Of a stretch of 64,000 nt of DNA, positions 1-9,591 are shown piece by piece. The translations under genes were made by a program, and so were the position numbers. The notes under the pieces were generated by a model that ran no database searches, was not told the origin of the DNA, and saw only the letters and a list, made by a program, of their open reading frames with translations. Where the stretch lies: NCBI GenBank assembly GCA_045545175.1, contig JAZQAK010000047.1, forward strand, positions 124,001 through 188,000, given 5' to 3'. Position 1 is the first letter of the stretch. Each line of letters begins with the position of its first letter. Origin of the DNA: RGIG6165 sp045545175. Lineage in GTDB: Bacteria > Bacillota > Clostridia > Oscillospirales > Feifaniaceae.

Positions 1-549
1 AACAATATCGCTGTGACAAATATCACATTTACCGCCCTGAGAGTCCTCATTAGAGAGAACGACCTTACAACTCGGACAATAGTTTACAAGAGCCTTATCC
101 CTGAACACAAGACCGTGGTCAAGCATTTTTCTGAATATCCATTGAGTCCACTTATAGTAATCTTCCTGTGTGGTATCTATCGTTTTCGTCCAGTCGAATG
201 AAAAACCTACTCTCTTAAGCTGTGACGTAAAACGTTCAATATTTGTATCCGTAACTTTTCTCGGATGTATTCCCGTCTTTATTGCATAGTTTTCCGTAGG
301 AAGTCCGTATGCATCAAATCCGAGCGGGAAAAGAACGTTATAACCCTGCATTCTTCTTTTTCTTGATATAACTTCAAGACCCGAATATGCCTTTATGTGA
401 CCTACGTGCATTCCCGCACCACTCGGATACGGAAATTCTACGAGGCCGTAAAACTTAGGCTTGTCTGTATTTTCACTTGCAACAAACGTCTGCTCTTTTT
501 CCCAGACATCCTGCCATTTCTTTTCGATTTCTTTAAAATCGTATCTCAT
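1..549 (-). CDS. leuS: Leucyl-tRNA synthetase, N-terminal part (runs off the window)
   Basis: Class I aminoacyl-tRNA synthetase that charges tRNA-Leu with leucine in the cytoplasm. The visible 183 codons read PYPSGAGMHVGHIKAYSG, with the HIGH-type ATP-binding motif (HVGH, residues 48-51). They also include the GFDAYGLPTENYAIK block typical of LeuRS and the start of the editing/zinc region (CPSC...CDIC). The ATG at 549-547 overlaps the rsfS stop as ATGA, so it is translationally coupled and is the last visible gene of the smc operon. The remaining about 75% of the protein lies beyond position 1. No leucine T-box or separate promoter is visible in front of it. Confidence 0.96.
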   Translation of the reverse strand, partial: MRYDFKEIEKKWQDVWEKEQTFVASENTDKPKFYGLVEFPYPSGAGMHVGHIKAYSGLEVISRKRRMQGYNVLFPLGFDAYGLPTENYAIKTGIHPRKVTDTNIERFTSQLKRVGFSFDWTKTIDTTQEDYYKWTQWIFRKMLDHGLVFRDKALVNYCPSCKVVLSNEDSQGGKCDICHSDIV

Positions 550-926
550 TTATGGTCTTCCCCTTCTGCTTCGATTATTTTAGAAATATCAACCGTTACG
601 GCATCACGCCACAAACGCTCGATATTGTAATACTCTCTCGTGTCACGAAACATAACGTGAACAATAACACTGCCGTAATCAAGCAATATCCACGTTCCGC
701 TTCTCTGACCCTCAATATGATGCGGTTCAACACCGCCTTCGGACAGTTTTTCATCTATGGCATCCGCAATAGCATTAACCTGCGTACTGCTGTTTCCGCT
801 GCACAGAACGAAACAATCTGTCATCGGTGTAACTTCGCTTACGTCAAGCGCAGTAATATCACTGCCTTTTTTAGAATCAATTATCTTTACTATTTTTTCA
901 GTTAATTCATATGCCTGTTTGTCCAC
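546..926 (-). CDS. rsfS: Ribosomal silencing factor RsfS (YbeB/Iojap family)
   Basis: RsfS binds ribosomal protein L14 and blocks joining of the 30S and 50S subunits, lowering translation when nutrients are scarce. The 126-residue protein shows the family blocks KKGSDITALDVSEVT, TDCFVLCSGNSSTQVNAIAD and WILLDYGSVIVHVM. The start is GTG at 926, chosen because GGAGG lies 6 nt upstream; this start overlaps the preceding LCP gene by 20 nt. The 3' end overlaps leuS by 4 nt. The order nadD-yqeK-LCP-rsfS is common in Clostridia, which supports the call. Confidence 0.95.
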   Translation of the reverse strand: MDKQAYELTEKIVKIIDSKKGSDITALDVSEVTPMTDCFVLCSGNSSTQVNAIADAIDEKLSEGGVEPHHIEGQRSGTWILLDYGSVIVHVMFRDTREYYNIERLWRDAVTVDISKIIEAEGEDHK

Positions 927-2238
927 TTTGTGCCTCCGTATCTATTACTATTTCTTCTGTTGGAACTTCTGTCTGCGGTATATCATCTTCACCTTCTGTT
1001 GATACATCCGGTACTTCTGTTATTTCTTCAGTTCCTGTCTTTTCGGTATCTGTAACCACATCTTCTGTTTCCGGGGTTACAACTTCCTCCTGCGGTATAT
1101 CAGCAATATCTTCAATGGGTTGTTCCTCCCGAGGAACATCTTCCTCCGGTATATCTTGAGCAACCTCTTCCTTCTTGTTTGAAGAAAAACCGCTGGTCTT
1201 TTTCGGCGGTGTGCTGTCAGCTACCTCAGAAAGACTTTTTCCGTCTTCATAGACGTATCCTTCAGGCGGTGCCTTTAGTTCTATCATAGCACACTGGCTT
1301 GGTTTTATGTCTTTTTTGTACGTGTTGAAATATTCGTTTATTATCCTTAAAGTCTCGTCTTTATAGAGAGAATAATAGGATGCACCGTTTCTCGAAGCAG
1401 ACGTTCCGGGTAAAGTAAACATCCTTATTTCCGAAAAATCCATATCAAGAGCCGACGTAACTATCTTTAAGGCGTTATTCTGTTTAATATTGGTTTTAAT
1501 TCCGTCAAAAGCAGTCATTATAACCTTCGGTATCAGCATCGGGTTATCTTTAAGTTTATTAACCGCAGATGCTAAGAATATCTGCTGAGCATCTATTCTC
1601 GCAATATCCGCAGCCGCATAACCTTTTCTGTATCTTACGAAACCTTCGGCATCCTTACCCATAAGCGTCTGTTTGCCTTTTTTAATATGAATACTCAGAT
1701 TCTGTGCAGGATCTTCGTAATTCATATCAAATTGAACGTCAACCTCAACACCACCCATTGCATCAACAACGTTTCTGAAGGTGTCAACGTCAACTATAAC
1801 GTAATAGTCAACGTCTATTCCGAAAGTTTCTTCGGTCTTTGCCACAAACTCATCCGACTTACCGTATGCATAAGCGGCATTGATTTTTTTACTGCCGCGA
1901 TCAGTTGCAATATAGGTATCTCTCGGTATAGACATACATGCTATTTGGTCTTCCACCGTGTCGTAGTGGATAAGCATAATGCTGTCCGTCCTTGTTCCAC
2001 CCTTGTCAGTTGACCCAAGGAGGATGTTGTATGCCCCGGGCTTCTTTTTGAAATTCTTAGTTTCAAGCACTATGTTATTTCCGAATTCATCAACAAGAGC
2101 ACTGTTTTTCCATCCAAACACACTCTCATCCTCATTGAGAAGTGAGCCGAAAAACAAATAAATTGAAACGTATACCGCAAGCAGTATAAATACAACTATT
2201 CCAATTCCTATATATATTTTTTTCTTTTTATTTTTCAT
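907..2238 (-). CDS. LytR-CpsA-Psr (LCP) family cell-wall polymer ligase
   Basis: LCP proteins are membrane-anchored extracellular enzymes that transfer undecaprenyl-linked glycopolymers such as teichoic acids or capsule onto peptidoglycan. The 443-residue protein has a basic start, one membrane segment (about residues 7-30) and an LCP core from about residue 65 (LLGSTDKGGTRTDSIML, then MSIPRDTYI with the family's conserved Arg/Asp). After about residue 330 comes an acidic Glu/Thr/Pro-rich tail of about 110 residues, probably disordered and wall-spanning. The start codon overlaps the nadD/yqeK stop by one base (TAATG). Which polymer it attaches cannot be read from the sequence. Confidence 0.9.
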   Translation of the reverse strand: MKNKKKKIYIGIGIVVFILLAVYVSIYLFFGSLLNEDESVFGWKNSALVDEFGNNIVLETKNFKKKPGAYNILLGSTDKGGTRTDSIMLIHYDTVEDQIACMSIPRDTYIATDRGSKKINAAYAYGKSDEFVAKTEETFGIDVDYYVIVDVDTFRNVVDAMGGVEVDVQFDMNYEDPAQNLSIHIKKGKQTLMGKDAEGFVRYRKGYAAADIARIDAQQIFLASAVNKLKDNPMLIPKVIMTAFDGIKTNIKQNNALKIVTSALDMDFSEIRMFTLPGTSASRNGASYYSLYKDETLRIINEYFNTYKKDIKPSQCAMIELKAPPEGYVYEDGKSLSEVADSTPPKKTSGFSSNKKEEVAQDIPEEDVPREEQPIEDIADIPQEEVVTPETEDVVTDTEKTGTEEITEVPDVSTEGEDDIPQTEVPTEEIVIDTEAQSGQTGI

Positions 2239-3410
2239 TACAACATACTCCCGTCGGCATAATATTTATATGCCTCAATCGTCTGTCTGTTAACCGTTTC
2301 GCCTTCGTTTTCAAGAGTTCTGATTGTAAAATCCAAAGCAATACGGCAAGTTGTATCAATGTCATCATAAGCATACTTTCTTATGTTTTCCACACCTTGA
2401 TAGTCTCTTGTAGGCTCAATAAAATCAGCAACAAAGATGATTTTTTCAAGTAGTGACATTCCTGCCCTGCCTGTTGTGTGATATCTTACTGCATTGATAA
2501 CGTCACAATCGGTAACACCAAACTTTTCTGCTGCATATATTGCCCCGGTTATCTGGTGTAACAACTTTGATACTTCTTTCTCGTTGTCATATACCTTTGC
2601 ATTATATTTTTCAATCAGTTCAAGATGAGATTTGTCATCAAGTTCTTTAGTGGTATCGTGCAACAATGCCGCAAGTATTGCTTTATTGACATCCGCATTG
2701 TATCGTACAGCCAGTTTAGCGGCTTCTTCAACCGTTGAATATATGTGTTTTTTTCTGTATTCAGAAATATTGTTTTCAATATAAGCCTTAATATCTTTCA
2801 TCAAAGGCGTATAAGGATTATTATACAACCCATGCTCAACAATATACCGCGCTACGTTATGTTGAATACGAGAACTCATATCTTCAAAATCCGCTCTTAT
2901 TTCGCTTGATGCGGCTTCATAAACAATATTTTTTACAAATGCGGTTTTTGCATTATATTTGAGTTTTAAATCTATCGCTTTTTCAAGAACTTCATTTCCC
3001 TTGCCTCTGTCACGTAAAAACACGGTGAGTGTCGCAAGTGCTGAAATCACCTCAGGCTCATGCCACGTGTCAAAAGAGAGAAACATATCGTCACCCATCA
3101 AAAACATCAGTTCATCATCAGGATACTGACCTTTAAGGATTTTAAGTGTATCCGACGTATAACTGACTCCACCCCTTTTTAGTTCCATATCCGAAACTTC
3201 AGCATTTGGTATATCGGAAAAGGCAATACGGCACATTTCAAGCCTGTCCTGTGCAGGCGTAACCGTATCCGTTTCTTTATGCGGTGATATCAGTGACGGG
3301 ATTATTATGAGCTTATCAAGCGATAATTTTGACACTGCCTGCTTAGCAAGCAAATGATGTCCTTTATGTGGCGGATTGAAAGCCCCGCCGTACACGCCGA
3401 TTTTTGCCAT
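2238..3410 (-). CDS. nadD/yqeK: Fusion: nicotinate-nucleotide adenylyltransferase NadD + YqeK HD hydrolase
   Basis: Residues 1-195 are NadD, which adenylates nicotinate mononucleotide in NAD synthesis: GGAFNPPHKGHH (8-19) is the nucleotidyltransferase HxGH region and SSEIR (168-172) matches the family's ISSTxIR motif. Residues about 205-390 are a YqeK-type HD domain: H222, HD at 251-252, H285, H311 and D329 fit the metal ligands. YqeK enzymes hydrolyse Ap4A symmetrically to ADP. In Bacillus these are two adjacent genes; here one uninterrupted frame of 390 codons covers both (NadD about 190 aa, YqeK about 190 aa). It starts directly after the yhbY stop with no gap. Confidence 0.93.
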   Translation of the reverse strand: MAKIGVYGGAFNPPHKGHHLLAKQAVSKLSLDKLIIIPSLISPHKETDTVTPAQDRLEMCRIAFSDIPNAEVSDMELKRGGVSYTSDTLKILKGQYPDDELMFLMGDDMFLSFDTWHEPEVISALATLTVFLRDRGKGNEVLEKAIDLKLKYNAKTAFVKNIVYEAASSEIRADFEDMSSRIQHNVARYIVEHGLYNNPYTPLMKDIKAYIENNISEYRKKHIYSTVEEAAKLAVRYNADVNKAILAALLHDTTKELDDKSHLELIEKYNAKVYDNEKEVSKLLHQITGAIYAAEKFGVTDCDVINAVRYHTTGRAGMSLLEKIIFVADFIEPTRDYQGVENIRKYAYDDIDTTCRIALDFTIRTLENEGETVNRQTIEAYKYYADGSML

Positions 3411-3698
3411 TTACAGTTCAATCCTTCTGTTCGTCTTTGACGGTCTGTACAAAATAACCTTTGAGCCTATGGCACCGACAATATCACAATTGCAGTGATT
3501 TGCTATTTCCACAGCCGCTTCTTTAGCTGATACCATAGCAGTTTCAAGAACTCTGATTTTTATAAGTTCTCTCGCTTCAAGAGCCTCATCAATCTGCGTA
3601 TAAACGTTATCTGTAAGACCCGCTTTTCCTACCTGAAAAAGAGTCTCATAATTATTTGCCATACTGCGAAGTTTTGCACGCTGTTTACTGTTTAACAT
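3411..3698 (-). CDS. yhbY: YhbY-type CRM-domain RNA-binding protein
   Basis: A 95-residue single CRM-domain protein. YhbY homologues associate with pre-50S ribosomal subunits and help late assembly. Visible family features are the start LNSKQRAKLRSMA, the GKAGLTDNV loop (GxxG-type RNA-binding turn, about residues 24-32) and the C-terminal IGSKVILYRPSK strand. It lies 3 nt after the rph/rdgB fusion and abuts nadD/yqeK, so it is co-transcribed in the smc operon. Co-location with nadD is usual in Firmicutes. Confidence 0.93.
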   Translation of the reverse strand: MLNSKQRAKLRSMANNYETLFQVGKAGLTDNVYTQIDEALEARELIKIRVLETAMVSAKEAAVEIANHCNCDIVGAIGSKVILYRPSKTNRRIEL

Positions 3699-3701
3699 AA
3701 T

Positions 3702-5039
3702 TTAGTCCTTTACGTATTTTTTTATCGTTTTTATGAATTTTTCCATTGCTTTTGCTCTGTGACTCACTGAATTCTTCGCTTCTTCATCAGCCTCACCAAA
3801 AGTAACACCAAGTTCGGGACTGAAGAAAACAGGGTCGTATCCGAAACCGTTATTACCCTGAGGTGAACGTGTAATCTCACCGTCACACCTGCCACTGACA
3901 GTAAATTTTCTTCCGTCAGGTGCACAGAATGATATTGCTGAAGCAAAATGAGCTTTTCGGTCTGATGCATCTATCATATTTTTGAGAAGGTACGCCACTC
4001 TGTCAGCATCCGTTGCATTATCACCGCAGTATCTCGCAGAATACACACCGGGTCCGCCGTCAAGTGCATCTACACAAAGACCTGAATCATCGGCAACCGC
4101 CGCAAGTCCGCTTGCTTTCATGTAACCTTCTGCTTTTATCATTGAATTCTCTTCAAAGGTCGTTCCCGTTTCTTCAACGTCAATATCAAGTCCGATATCC
4201 TTAGGAGAAACAACTTCAATATTCAGCGGAGCAAGCAGATCACGAAGTTCTCTTATCTTACCCTTATTACCTGATGCAATAAGTATCTTCGTTATTTTTT
4301 CAAAATGAGGTAATTCTTGAATATTGCCTATAACTTCTCTCTCGGCAGCAATAAGTTCGTCATTACCTTTTTTGGCAAGATCAAGCAAAATCGTAAGTTC
4401 ATCAGCCGTAAACGTTCTTCCTTCACCCGTTCCCTGAATTTCTGCAAAACCGCCGTTTGAATCCATAATCACGTTCATATCGACATCTGCACTACTGTCC
4501 TCTGTGTAGCAGAGATCAAGCATAGGTTCGTCATCCACTATCCCCACGCTGATTGCCGCAAGATATCTCTTTATCGGAAAATATTTTATTTTCTTTTCTT
4601 CATACAATTTTTTCATTGCAAGAGCCATTGCAATGAAACCGCCTGTAATAGAAGCCGTTCTTGTACCGCCGTCTGCCTGAAGAACGTCGCAGTCAACTGT
4701 TATGCAACGTTCACCAAGTGCTTCCATATCGACAACGCTACGCAAACTTCTGCCTATAAGGCGCTGTATTTCAACGCTTCTTGCCGCCTGCTTGAGTTTT
4801 GATATATCTCTCTTATTCCTCTGGGCAGTCGCCGAAGGAAGCATTGAATATTCAGCAGTTACCCATCCACAATTCTTACCCTTGAGAAACGGAGGTACGC
4901 TTTCATCAATACTTGCCGTACACAACACTTTTGTATCACCAGTTTCAATAAGAACGCTTCCTGCAGCATATTTAGTATATCCTGCAGTTATTTTAAGTGG
5001 CCTTTTTTCATCATTTTTTCTGTTATCTGTTCTCATCAT
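3702..5039 (-). CDS. rph/rdgB: Fusion: ribonuclease PH + XTP/dITP pyrophosphatase RdgB
   Basis: Residues 1-240 are RNase PH, a phosphorolytic 3'-5' exonuclease that trims tRNA 3' ends: GDTKVLCTAS (34-43), the AARSVEIQRLIGRSLR arginine region (85-100) and SADVDMNV (183-190) with the catalytic aspartates. Residues 248-445 are RdgB/HAM1, which hydrolyses dITP and XTP to monophosphates: SGNKGKIRELR (256-266), the DDSGL nucleotide-binding loop (317-321) and GNNGFGYDPVF. The two are usually adjacent separate genes; here they form one 445-codon frame without an internal stop. A second ATG at 5036 is equally possible; the Shine-Dalgarno AGGA sits 4 nt before the first and 7 nt before the second. Confidence 0.94.
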   Translation of the reverse strand: MMRTDNRKNDEKRPLKITAGYTKYAAGSVLIETGDTKVLCTASIDESVPPFLKGKNCGWVTAEYSMLPSATAQRNKRDISKLKQAARSVEIQRLIGRSLRSVVDMEALGERCITVDCDVLQADGGTRTASITGGFIAMALAMKKLYEEKKIKYFPIKRYLAAISVGIVDDEPMLDLCYTEDSSADVDMNVIMDSNGGFAEIQGTGEGRTFTADELTILLDLAKKGNDELIAAEREVIGNIQELPHFEKITKILIASGNKGKIRELRDLLAPLNIEVVSPKDIGLDIDVEETGTTFEENSMIKAEGYMKASGLAAVADDSGLCVDALDGGPGVYSARYCGDNATDADRVAYLLKNMIDASDRKAHFASAISFCAPDGRKFTVSGRCDGEITRSPQGNNGFGYDPVFFSPELGVTFGEADEEAKNSVSHRAKAMEKFIKTIKKYVKD

Positions 5040-5045
5040 CTCATC

Positions 5046-5954
5046 CTATTCAAAAAGTGCATTTACAAAATCTCTGCTGTCAAATTTCTGCAAATCATCC
5101 ATCTTTTCGCCCACACCTATAAATCTGACAGGCACGTGAAGTTCATTTTTGATAGCGACTATTATACCGCCTTTTGCCGTACCATCAAGTTTTGTAAGGA
5201 CTACACCGTTTATCTGTGTTGCTTTCTGGAACTCAATAGCCTGAATAAGACCGTTCTGTCCCGTAGTCGCATCGCAAACAAGAAGCACTTGTTTGTCACA
5301 ACCCTCAAGTTCTCTGTCGATAACACGGTTTATCTTAGCAAGTTCATCCATAAGATTCTTCTTATTTTGGAGTCTGCCGCCAGTGTCACAGATAATAATA
5401 TCTGCCCCCCTGCTTTTACCTGCTGCTATCGTATCAAATATAACTGAAGCGGGATCTGCACCCTCATGCTGTCTTACAATGTCTACATCTGCACGGTTTG
5501 CCCATATTTCAAGCTGATCGGCCGCAGCAGCCCTGAAAGTGTCAGCCGCCGCAAGAATAACTTTTTTCCCGCTCTCCTTGTACATATGCGCAAGTTTCGC
5601 AATTGTTGTCGTCTTACCGACACCGTTTACACCGACAACGAGAATTACCGAAGGCTTGGTCTCGAGAGTCATCGGTTCGACGTCTTCATCCATTATATCG
5701 CAAGTAATATCCTTGAGAGCTTCTTTAACCTCAGACGGCTCTTTCAATCTTCCGTCACGTATTCTTTCTCTGAGACCGTCCATTATCTTGTCTGTCGTTT
5801 CAAGTCCCACGTCAGCAAGAATAAGTATCTCTTCAAGTTCCTCAAGAAGTTCTTCGTCTATCTTGACAAAACTCTTGAGAAGACCGTCTATCTGACCGAA
5901 TATACCGTCTTTGGTTTTTTTCAGTCCTTGTTTTATTTTTTCAAAAAATCCCAA
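5046..5954 (-). CDS. ftsY: Signal recognition particle receptor FtsY
   Basis: SRP receptor GTPase that docks ribosome-nascent-chain/SRP complexes at the membrane. At 302 residues it is an NG-domain-only FtsY without the acidic A domain found in E. coli. Motifs: G1 GVNGVGKT (108-115), DTFRAAA, DTGGRL and TKLDGTAKGG near residue 255. The N-terminal FFEKIKQGLKKTK is a basic amphipathic helix, likely membrane-binding. The start codon is TTG (AGGAG 9 nt upstream). It follows smc by 12 nt; the smc-ftsY pair is conserved in Firmicutes, although the usual ylxM-ffh pair does not follow here. Confidence 0.97.
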   Translation of the reverse strand: MGFFEKIKQGLKKTKDGIFGQIDGLLKSFVKIDEELLEELEEILILADVGLETTDKIMDGLRERIRDGRLKEPSEVKEALKDITCDIMDEDVEPMTLETKPSVILVVGVNGVGKTTTIAKLAHMYKESGKKVILAAADTFRAAAADQLEIWANRADVDIVRQHEGADPASVIFDTIAAGKSRGADIIICDTGGRLQNKKNLMDELAKINRVIDRELEGCDKQVLLVCDATTGQNGLIQAIEFQKATQINGVVLTKLDGTAKGGIIVAIKNELHVPVRFIGVGEKMDDLQKFDSRDFVNALFE

Positions 5955-5966
5955 ATTTGAATTCTC

Positions 5967-8900
5967 CTAACTGATTATCTTTGCAAACTTCTTTTCAACT
6001 TCCGAAACGTTGATGGTAAGCAGTTTTGTAACACCGCTTTCCTGCATTGTAACACCGTAAAGAATGTCAGCCTTTTCCATCGTACCACGTTTATGGGTAA
6101 TCGTTATAAACTGACTCGTCTTAGAAAGGCTCACAAGATAGTTTGCAAGTCTTGCAACGTTAACGTCATCGAGCGGTGCATCAATTTCGTCGAGTATACA
6201 GAACGGTGCAGGTCGTACCGCCATTATCGCAAAATAAAGCGAAACGGCTGTAAATGCCTGCTCACCGCCTGAGAGTGCAGACAAGTTCTTGATTATCTTT
6301 CCCGGAGGGCTGACAATAATCTCAATACCCGAGCCGAGAATATCACTCGGATCAGTAAGTTCAAGCTTTGCACTACCTCCGCCAAAAAGTTCGGTAAATA
6401 CCTTACTGAAATTCTCATTTATAACCTTAAACTGTTCTGAGAATATCTTTTTCATCTCAGCAGTAAGTTCACCGATAAGATTCTGAAGTTCGTCTTTCGA
6501 CTTTTCAAGATCCTCAACCTGCTTACTTAAGAAGTCATATCTCTCTTTAACCTGTACGTATTCATCAATAGCGCCAAGGTTCACGTCGCCAAGCGCACGC
6601 ATTTTTTGTTTAAGCTCTGCTATACGTTTTGTTGCCGCCTTGACATCCTCACACTCAGTACGTATTTCATACGCCTCATTAAGTGTAAGTTCATATTCTT
6701 CCCAGAGACTTGAGATAATATTGTCATACTCCGTATCGACGGAGATTTTCCTTGCCTCTAAACGTTCAACCTCTTTAATGAGATTTTCTTTTTTCATTAT
6801 AAGGTCTTTTGAATTTCTGCGAAGTTCAACAACCTTCTTTTCAGCATCATTACGTGAACTTTCAGCTGCCTTTATGAGTGAATGTTTCTCGTTGACATCA
6901 TTCTTATACGATTCACTTATTGCATCAAGTTCAACAAGTTTTGCCTCATATTCGGCAATATTAGCCTCGACAGCCTTTATCTCGTCGCCGTGTGAAGAAA
7001 GTTCGGCTTCATAATCAATCTTAGATTGTTTTATCTGTGCTATTGCAATATCGGCAAGTTCAATATCCTTTTCAAGAGAAGCTACGAGATATTTCTTTTC
7101 GGATATGTCTGAGGCGAGTTTTTCTCTAAACTTAGTAGTCTCACTCTGTCCGTCAGCAAGTTTGGCGTACTCTTTTTCCATATCAGAAAGTTCCGCCTCA
7201 TTATCTGCTATCTGCTTTTCAAGTTCCTTAATGCGCAGTTTTGCACCGGAGCTTTCTCTGTAAAGCCTGTCTTTTTCATCTGAAAGTTCGTCAATAGATG
7301 CATTAAGTGCATTAATGAGTGCTTTATACTGATTAAGTACGCCTTCGGCACGAAGCATTTTTTCTTTTGCAGTATCAAGTTCTGCCTGAGTGCCATCCAT
7401 AACTGCAACTATTTCAGAACATTCACTGCTTACTGCCTCAAGTTTATTTTCAAGTTCTTCTGCTCTTTTTTCAAGTGTTGCAAGTTCTTTTTCAAGTTCT
7501 TTTATTTCATTCTTCCTTGAGAGTACACCTGCACCCTTTATCTGTGAACCGCCTGTAAATGAACCGCCTGCGTTAACCTGCTGACCGTCAAGTGTGACTA
7601 TCCTGAAACGGTATCCCGTCTTCTTTGCAAGATCAATGGCGTTGTCTATTGTTTCAACAACAACCGTTCTTCCGAGAAGATTTCCAAATATTGCCTCGTA
7701 TCTTTTATCAAAAGTAACGAGCTGACTTGCAATTCCTACGTATCCTTCAGCATTCTTAGCGTCTTTTGCATCAAACGGAGTGTGTTTTACAGACGTGAGC
7801 GGTAAAAAGGTCGCTCTACCCTTCTTTTCGTTTTTAAGAAGCATTATTGCCGCTTTGGCATCGTTTTCGTTTTCTACAACGATATTCTGAATATTACCGC
7901 CAAGCGCAGTTTCAACTGCAAGTGCATACTTATCCTCGATTTTGATAAGACTGCTTATCGGACCGACAATATTCTTAAGTATTCCTCTCGACGCTTCCTG
8001 CATAACAGTCCTTACACTGTTGGCAAAACCGTCAAGTTGTTCTTCCATCTGTGAAAGAAGATTCTTCTTGTGCGTTTTCTCAATTATCGAGGATTTCACA
8101 GTTGCAAGTTGTCTTTCAACTTCATTCTTCTGTTCTTCCTTTGCCTGAAGTTTTCTGTTGTAGCCCTCTATAATGTTTCTGTTTGAAGAAAGTGCATCCG
8201 ACGCTCTTTCAAATTCATCGTCAGCATCCTTCATATCACTGATAATTACTTTTAATTCTTCATTCTTCTTTTCGACAGACGTATCAATTTCATCCGTTTT
8301 CCCTGATACGTCAGTTTTTGCAGAAAGTGAGGCAAGCAGAATTTTAGCGTCAGTAAGTTCACCCGTCTTGACTGTCATTCGTGCACGAAGCGAATCAATA
8401 CTGTCATTAACACCACTTTGTGTTTTTATCTGTTCTTCATTTTTCCTGATAAACTCGGCAAGTTCACCGTTTACAAATTCAAGACGCGCAGCAAGCTCTT
8501 TCTTTTCAGCATTCTTCAGTGCAATATCTTCGTCAAATTTGTTGTAGCGTCCACGACCTTCACTTACCTGTTCTTCAATTCTCGAAATGAGTTCTTTTGC
8601 ATGTTCGATATCGTTAACCGTAACCGCCCTCTGACTCGTCAACTGTGAAGCAAGTTCCTCAATTTCGCGTATTTCTCTGTTTAACAAGTCAATTTCAGCA
8701 TTTTTAGTTGATGCAAGTTCAGTAAGTGCATCTATCTCATTCTCATCCGACTCAAACGTCTTGTTAACCATTTCAAGATCTGTCTTGGATATATTGAGTT
8801 TAGCATCTATATCGTTTTTGACTTCATTGGTCTTATCAATGCTGTCAAGCCATACGTTTATCTGCAACTGCTTTCTTTCATCACGGAAAGCAAGATACTT

Positions 8901-9539
8901 CTTTGCCTTCTCGCTCTGCTTTTCAAGAGGACCTATTCTGTCAGTAAGTTCAGCAAGAATGTCGTTAATTCTGAGAAGATTATCATTTGTAGCCGCAAGT
9001 TTTCTTTCGGTTTCAATTTTTCTGTATCTGTATTTCGATATACCTGCAGCCTCTTCAAATATCTGTCTTCTGTCTTCGCTCTTTGACGAAAGAACGTCGG
9101 CAATCTTCCCCTGTCCTATTACGGAATAACCGTCTTTTCCGACACCCGTATTCATAAAGAGTTCAACAATATCACGGAGTCGCGAAGGCTTACCGTTTAC
9201 TGCATACTCACTTTCACCACTTCTGTAAAGCCTTCTTGTAACGCTTACTTCGGTAAAATCAACGTCAAGTGCCTTATCGGCATTATCCATTATAAGAGTA
9301 ACCTCAGCAAAACCCGTAGGTTTTCTCGCCGACGTACCGTTAAAAATAACGTCTTCCATCTTGCTGCCACGCAAGGTCTTAGAACTCTGCTCACCGAGAA
9401 CCCACCTGATAGCATCAACAATATTGCTTTTTCCGCTTCCGTTAGGACCGACGATAGCAGTTATGCCACTTGTAAAGTTAATTACGGTCCTGTCCGGGAA
9501 AGATTTAAAACCCTCAATTATAAGGCTGCGTAAATACAT
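5967..9539 (-). CDS. smc: Chromosome partition protein Smc
   Basis: ATPase that with ScpA/ScpB forms the bacterial condensin and compacts and segregates chromosomes. The 1190-residue length is typical. Order: N-terminal Walker A GPNGSGKSN (31-39), coiled coil, hinge (about residues 515-680, including GPISSLIKIEDKYALAVETA), returning coiled coil, then signature LSALSGGEQAF and Walker B ILDEIDAPLD in the last 100 residues. GAGGTG lies 4 nt before the ATG. It is the first gene of the run down to leuS and is separated from the upstream radical SAM gene by an intrinsic terminator. Confidence 0.98.
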   Translation of the reverse strand: MYLRSLIIEGFKSFPDRTVINFTSGITAIVGPNGSGKSNIVDAIRWVLGEQSSKTLRGSKMEDVIFNGTSARKPTGFAEVTLIMDNADKALDVDFTEVSVTRRLYRSGESEYAVNGKPSRLRDIVELFMNTGVGKDGYSVIGQGKIADVLSSKSEDRRQIFEEAAGISKYRYRKIETERKLAATNDNLLRINDILAELTDRIGPLEKQSEKAKKYLAFRDERKQLQINVWLDSIDKTNEVKNDIDAKLNISKTDLEMVNKTFESDENEIDALTELASTKNAEIDLLNREIREIEELASQLTSQRAVTVNDIEHAKELISRIEEQVSEGRGRYNKFDEDIALKNAEKKELAARLEFVNGELAEFIRKNEEQIKTQSGVNDSIDSLRARMTVKTGELTDAKILLASLSAKTDVSGKTDEIDTSVEKKNEELKVIISDMKDADDEFERASDALSSNRNIIEGYNRKLQAKEEQKNEVERQLATVKSSIIEKTHKKNLLSQMEEQLDGFANSVRTVMQEASRGILKNIVGPISSLIKIEDKYALAVETALGGNIQNIVVENENDAKAAIMLLKNEKKGRATFLPLTSVKHTPFDAKDAKNAEGYVGIASQLVTFDKRYEAIFGNLLGRTVVVETIDNAIDLAKKTGYRFRIVTLDGQQVNAGGSFTGGSQIKGAGVLSRKNEIKELEKELATLEKRAEELENKLEAVSSECSEIVAVMDGTQAELDTAKEKMLRAEGVLNQYKALINALNASIDELSDEKDRLYRESSGAKLRIKELEKQIADNEAELSDMEKEYAKLADGQSETTKFREKLASDISEKKYLVASLEKDIELADIAIAQIKQSKIDYEAELSSHGDEIKAVEANIAEYEAKLVELDAISESYKNDVNEKHSLIKAAESSRNDAEKKVVELRRNSKDLIMKKENLIKEVERLEARKISVDTEYDNIISSLWEEYELTLNEAYEIRTECEDVKAATKRIAELKQKMRALGDVNLGAIDEYVQVKERYDFLSKQVEDLEKSKDELQNLIGELTAEMKKIFSEQFKVINENFSKVFTELFGGGSAKLELTDPSDILGSGIEIIVSPPGKIIKNLSALSGGEQAFTAVSLYFAIMAVRPAPFCILDEIDAPLDDVNVARLANYLVSLSKTSQFITITHKRGTMEKADILYGVTMQESGVTKLLTINVSEVEKKFAKIIS

Positions 9540-9549
9540 ATTTCACCTC

Positions 9550-9591
9550 AAAAAAAGTTGCATAGATGATAATATTTTACCACCTATGCAA
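9550..9591 (-). terminator. Intrinsic terminator after the radical SAM gene
   Basis: On the minus strand a perfect 8-bp stem, TTGCATAG (9584-9591) with CTATGCAA (9558-9565), encloses an 18-nt loop and is followed by C and seven T (9550-9556). It separates the rnc/radical SAM unit from smc. The loop is long, so strength is uncertain. Confidence 0.65.

Noticed and set aside
5466..5960. 164-codon plus-strand ORF
   Set aside because: Antisense to ftsY, which has all GTPase motifs.
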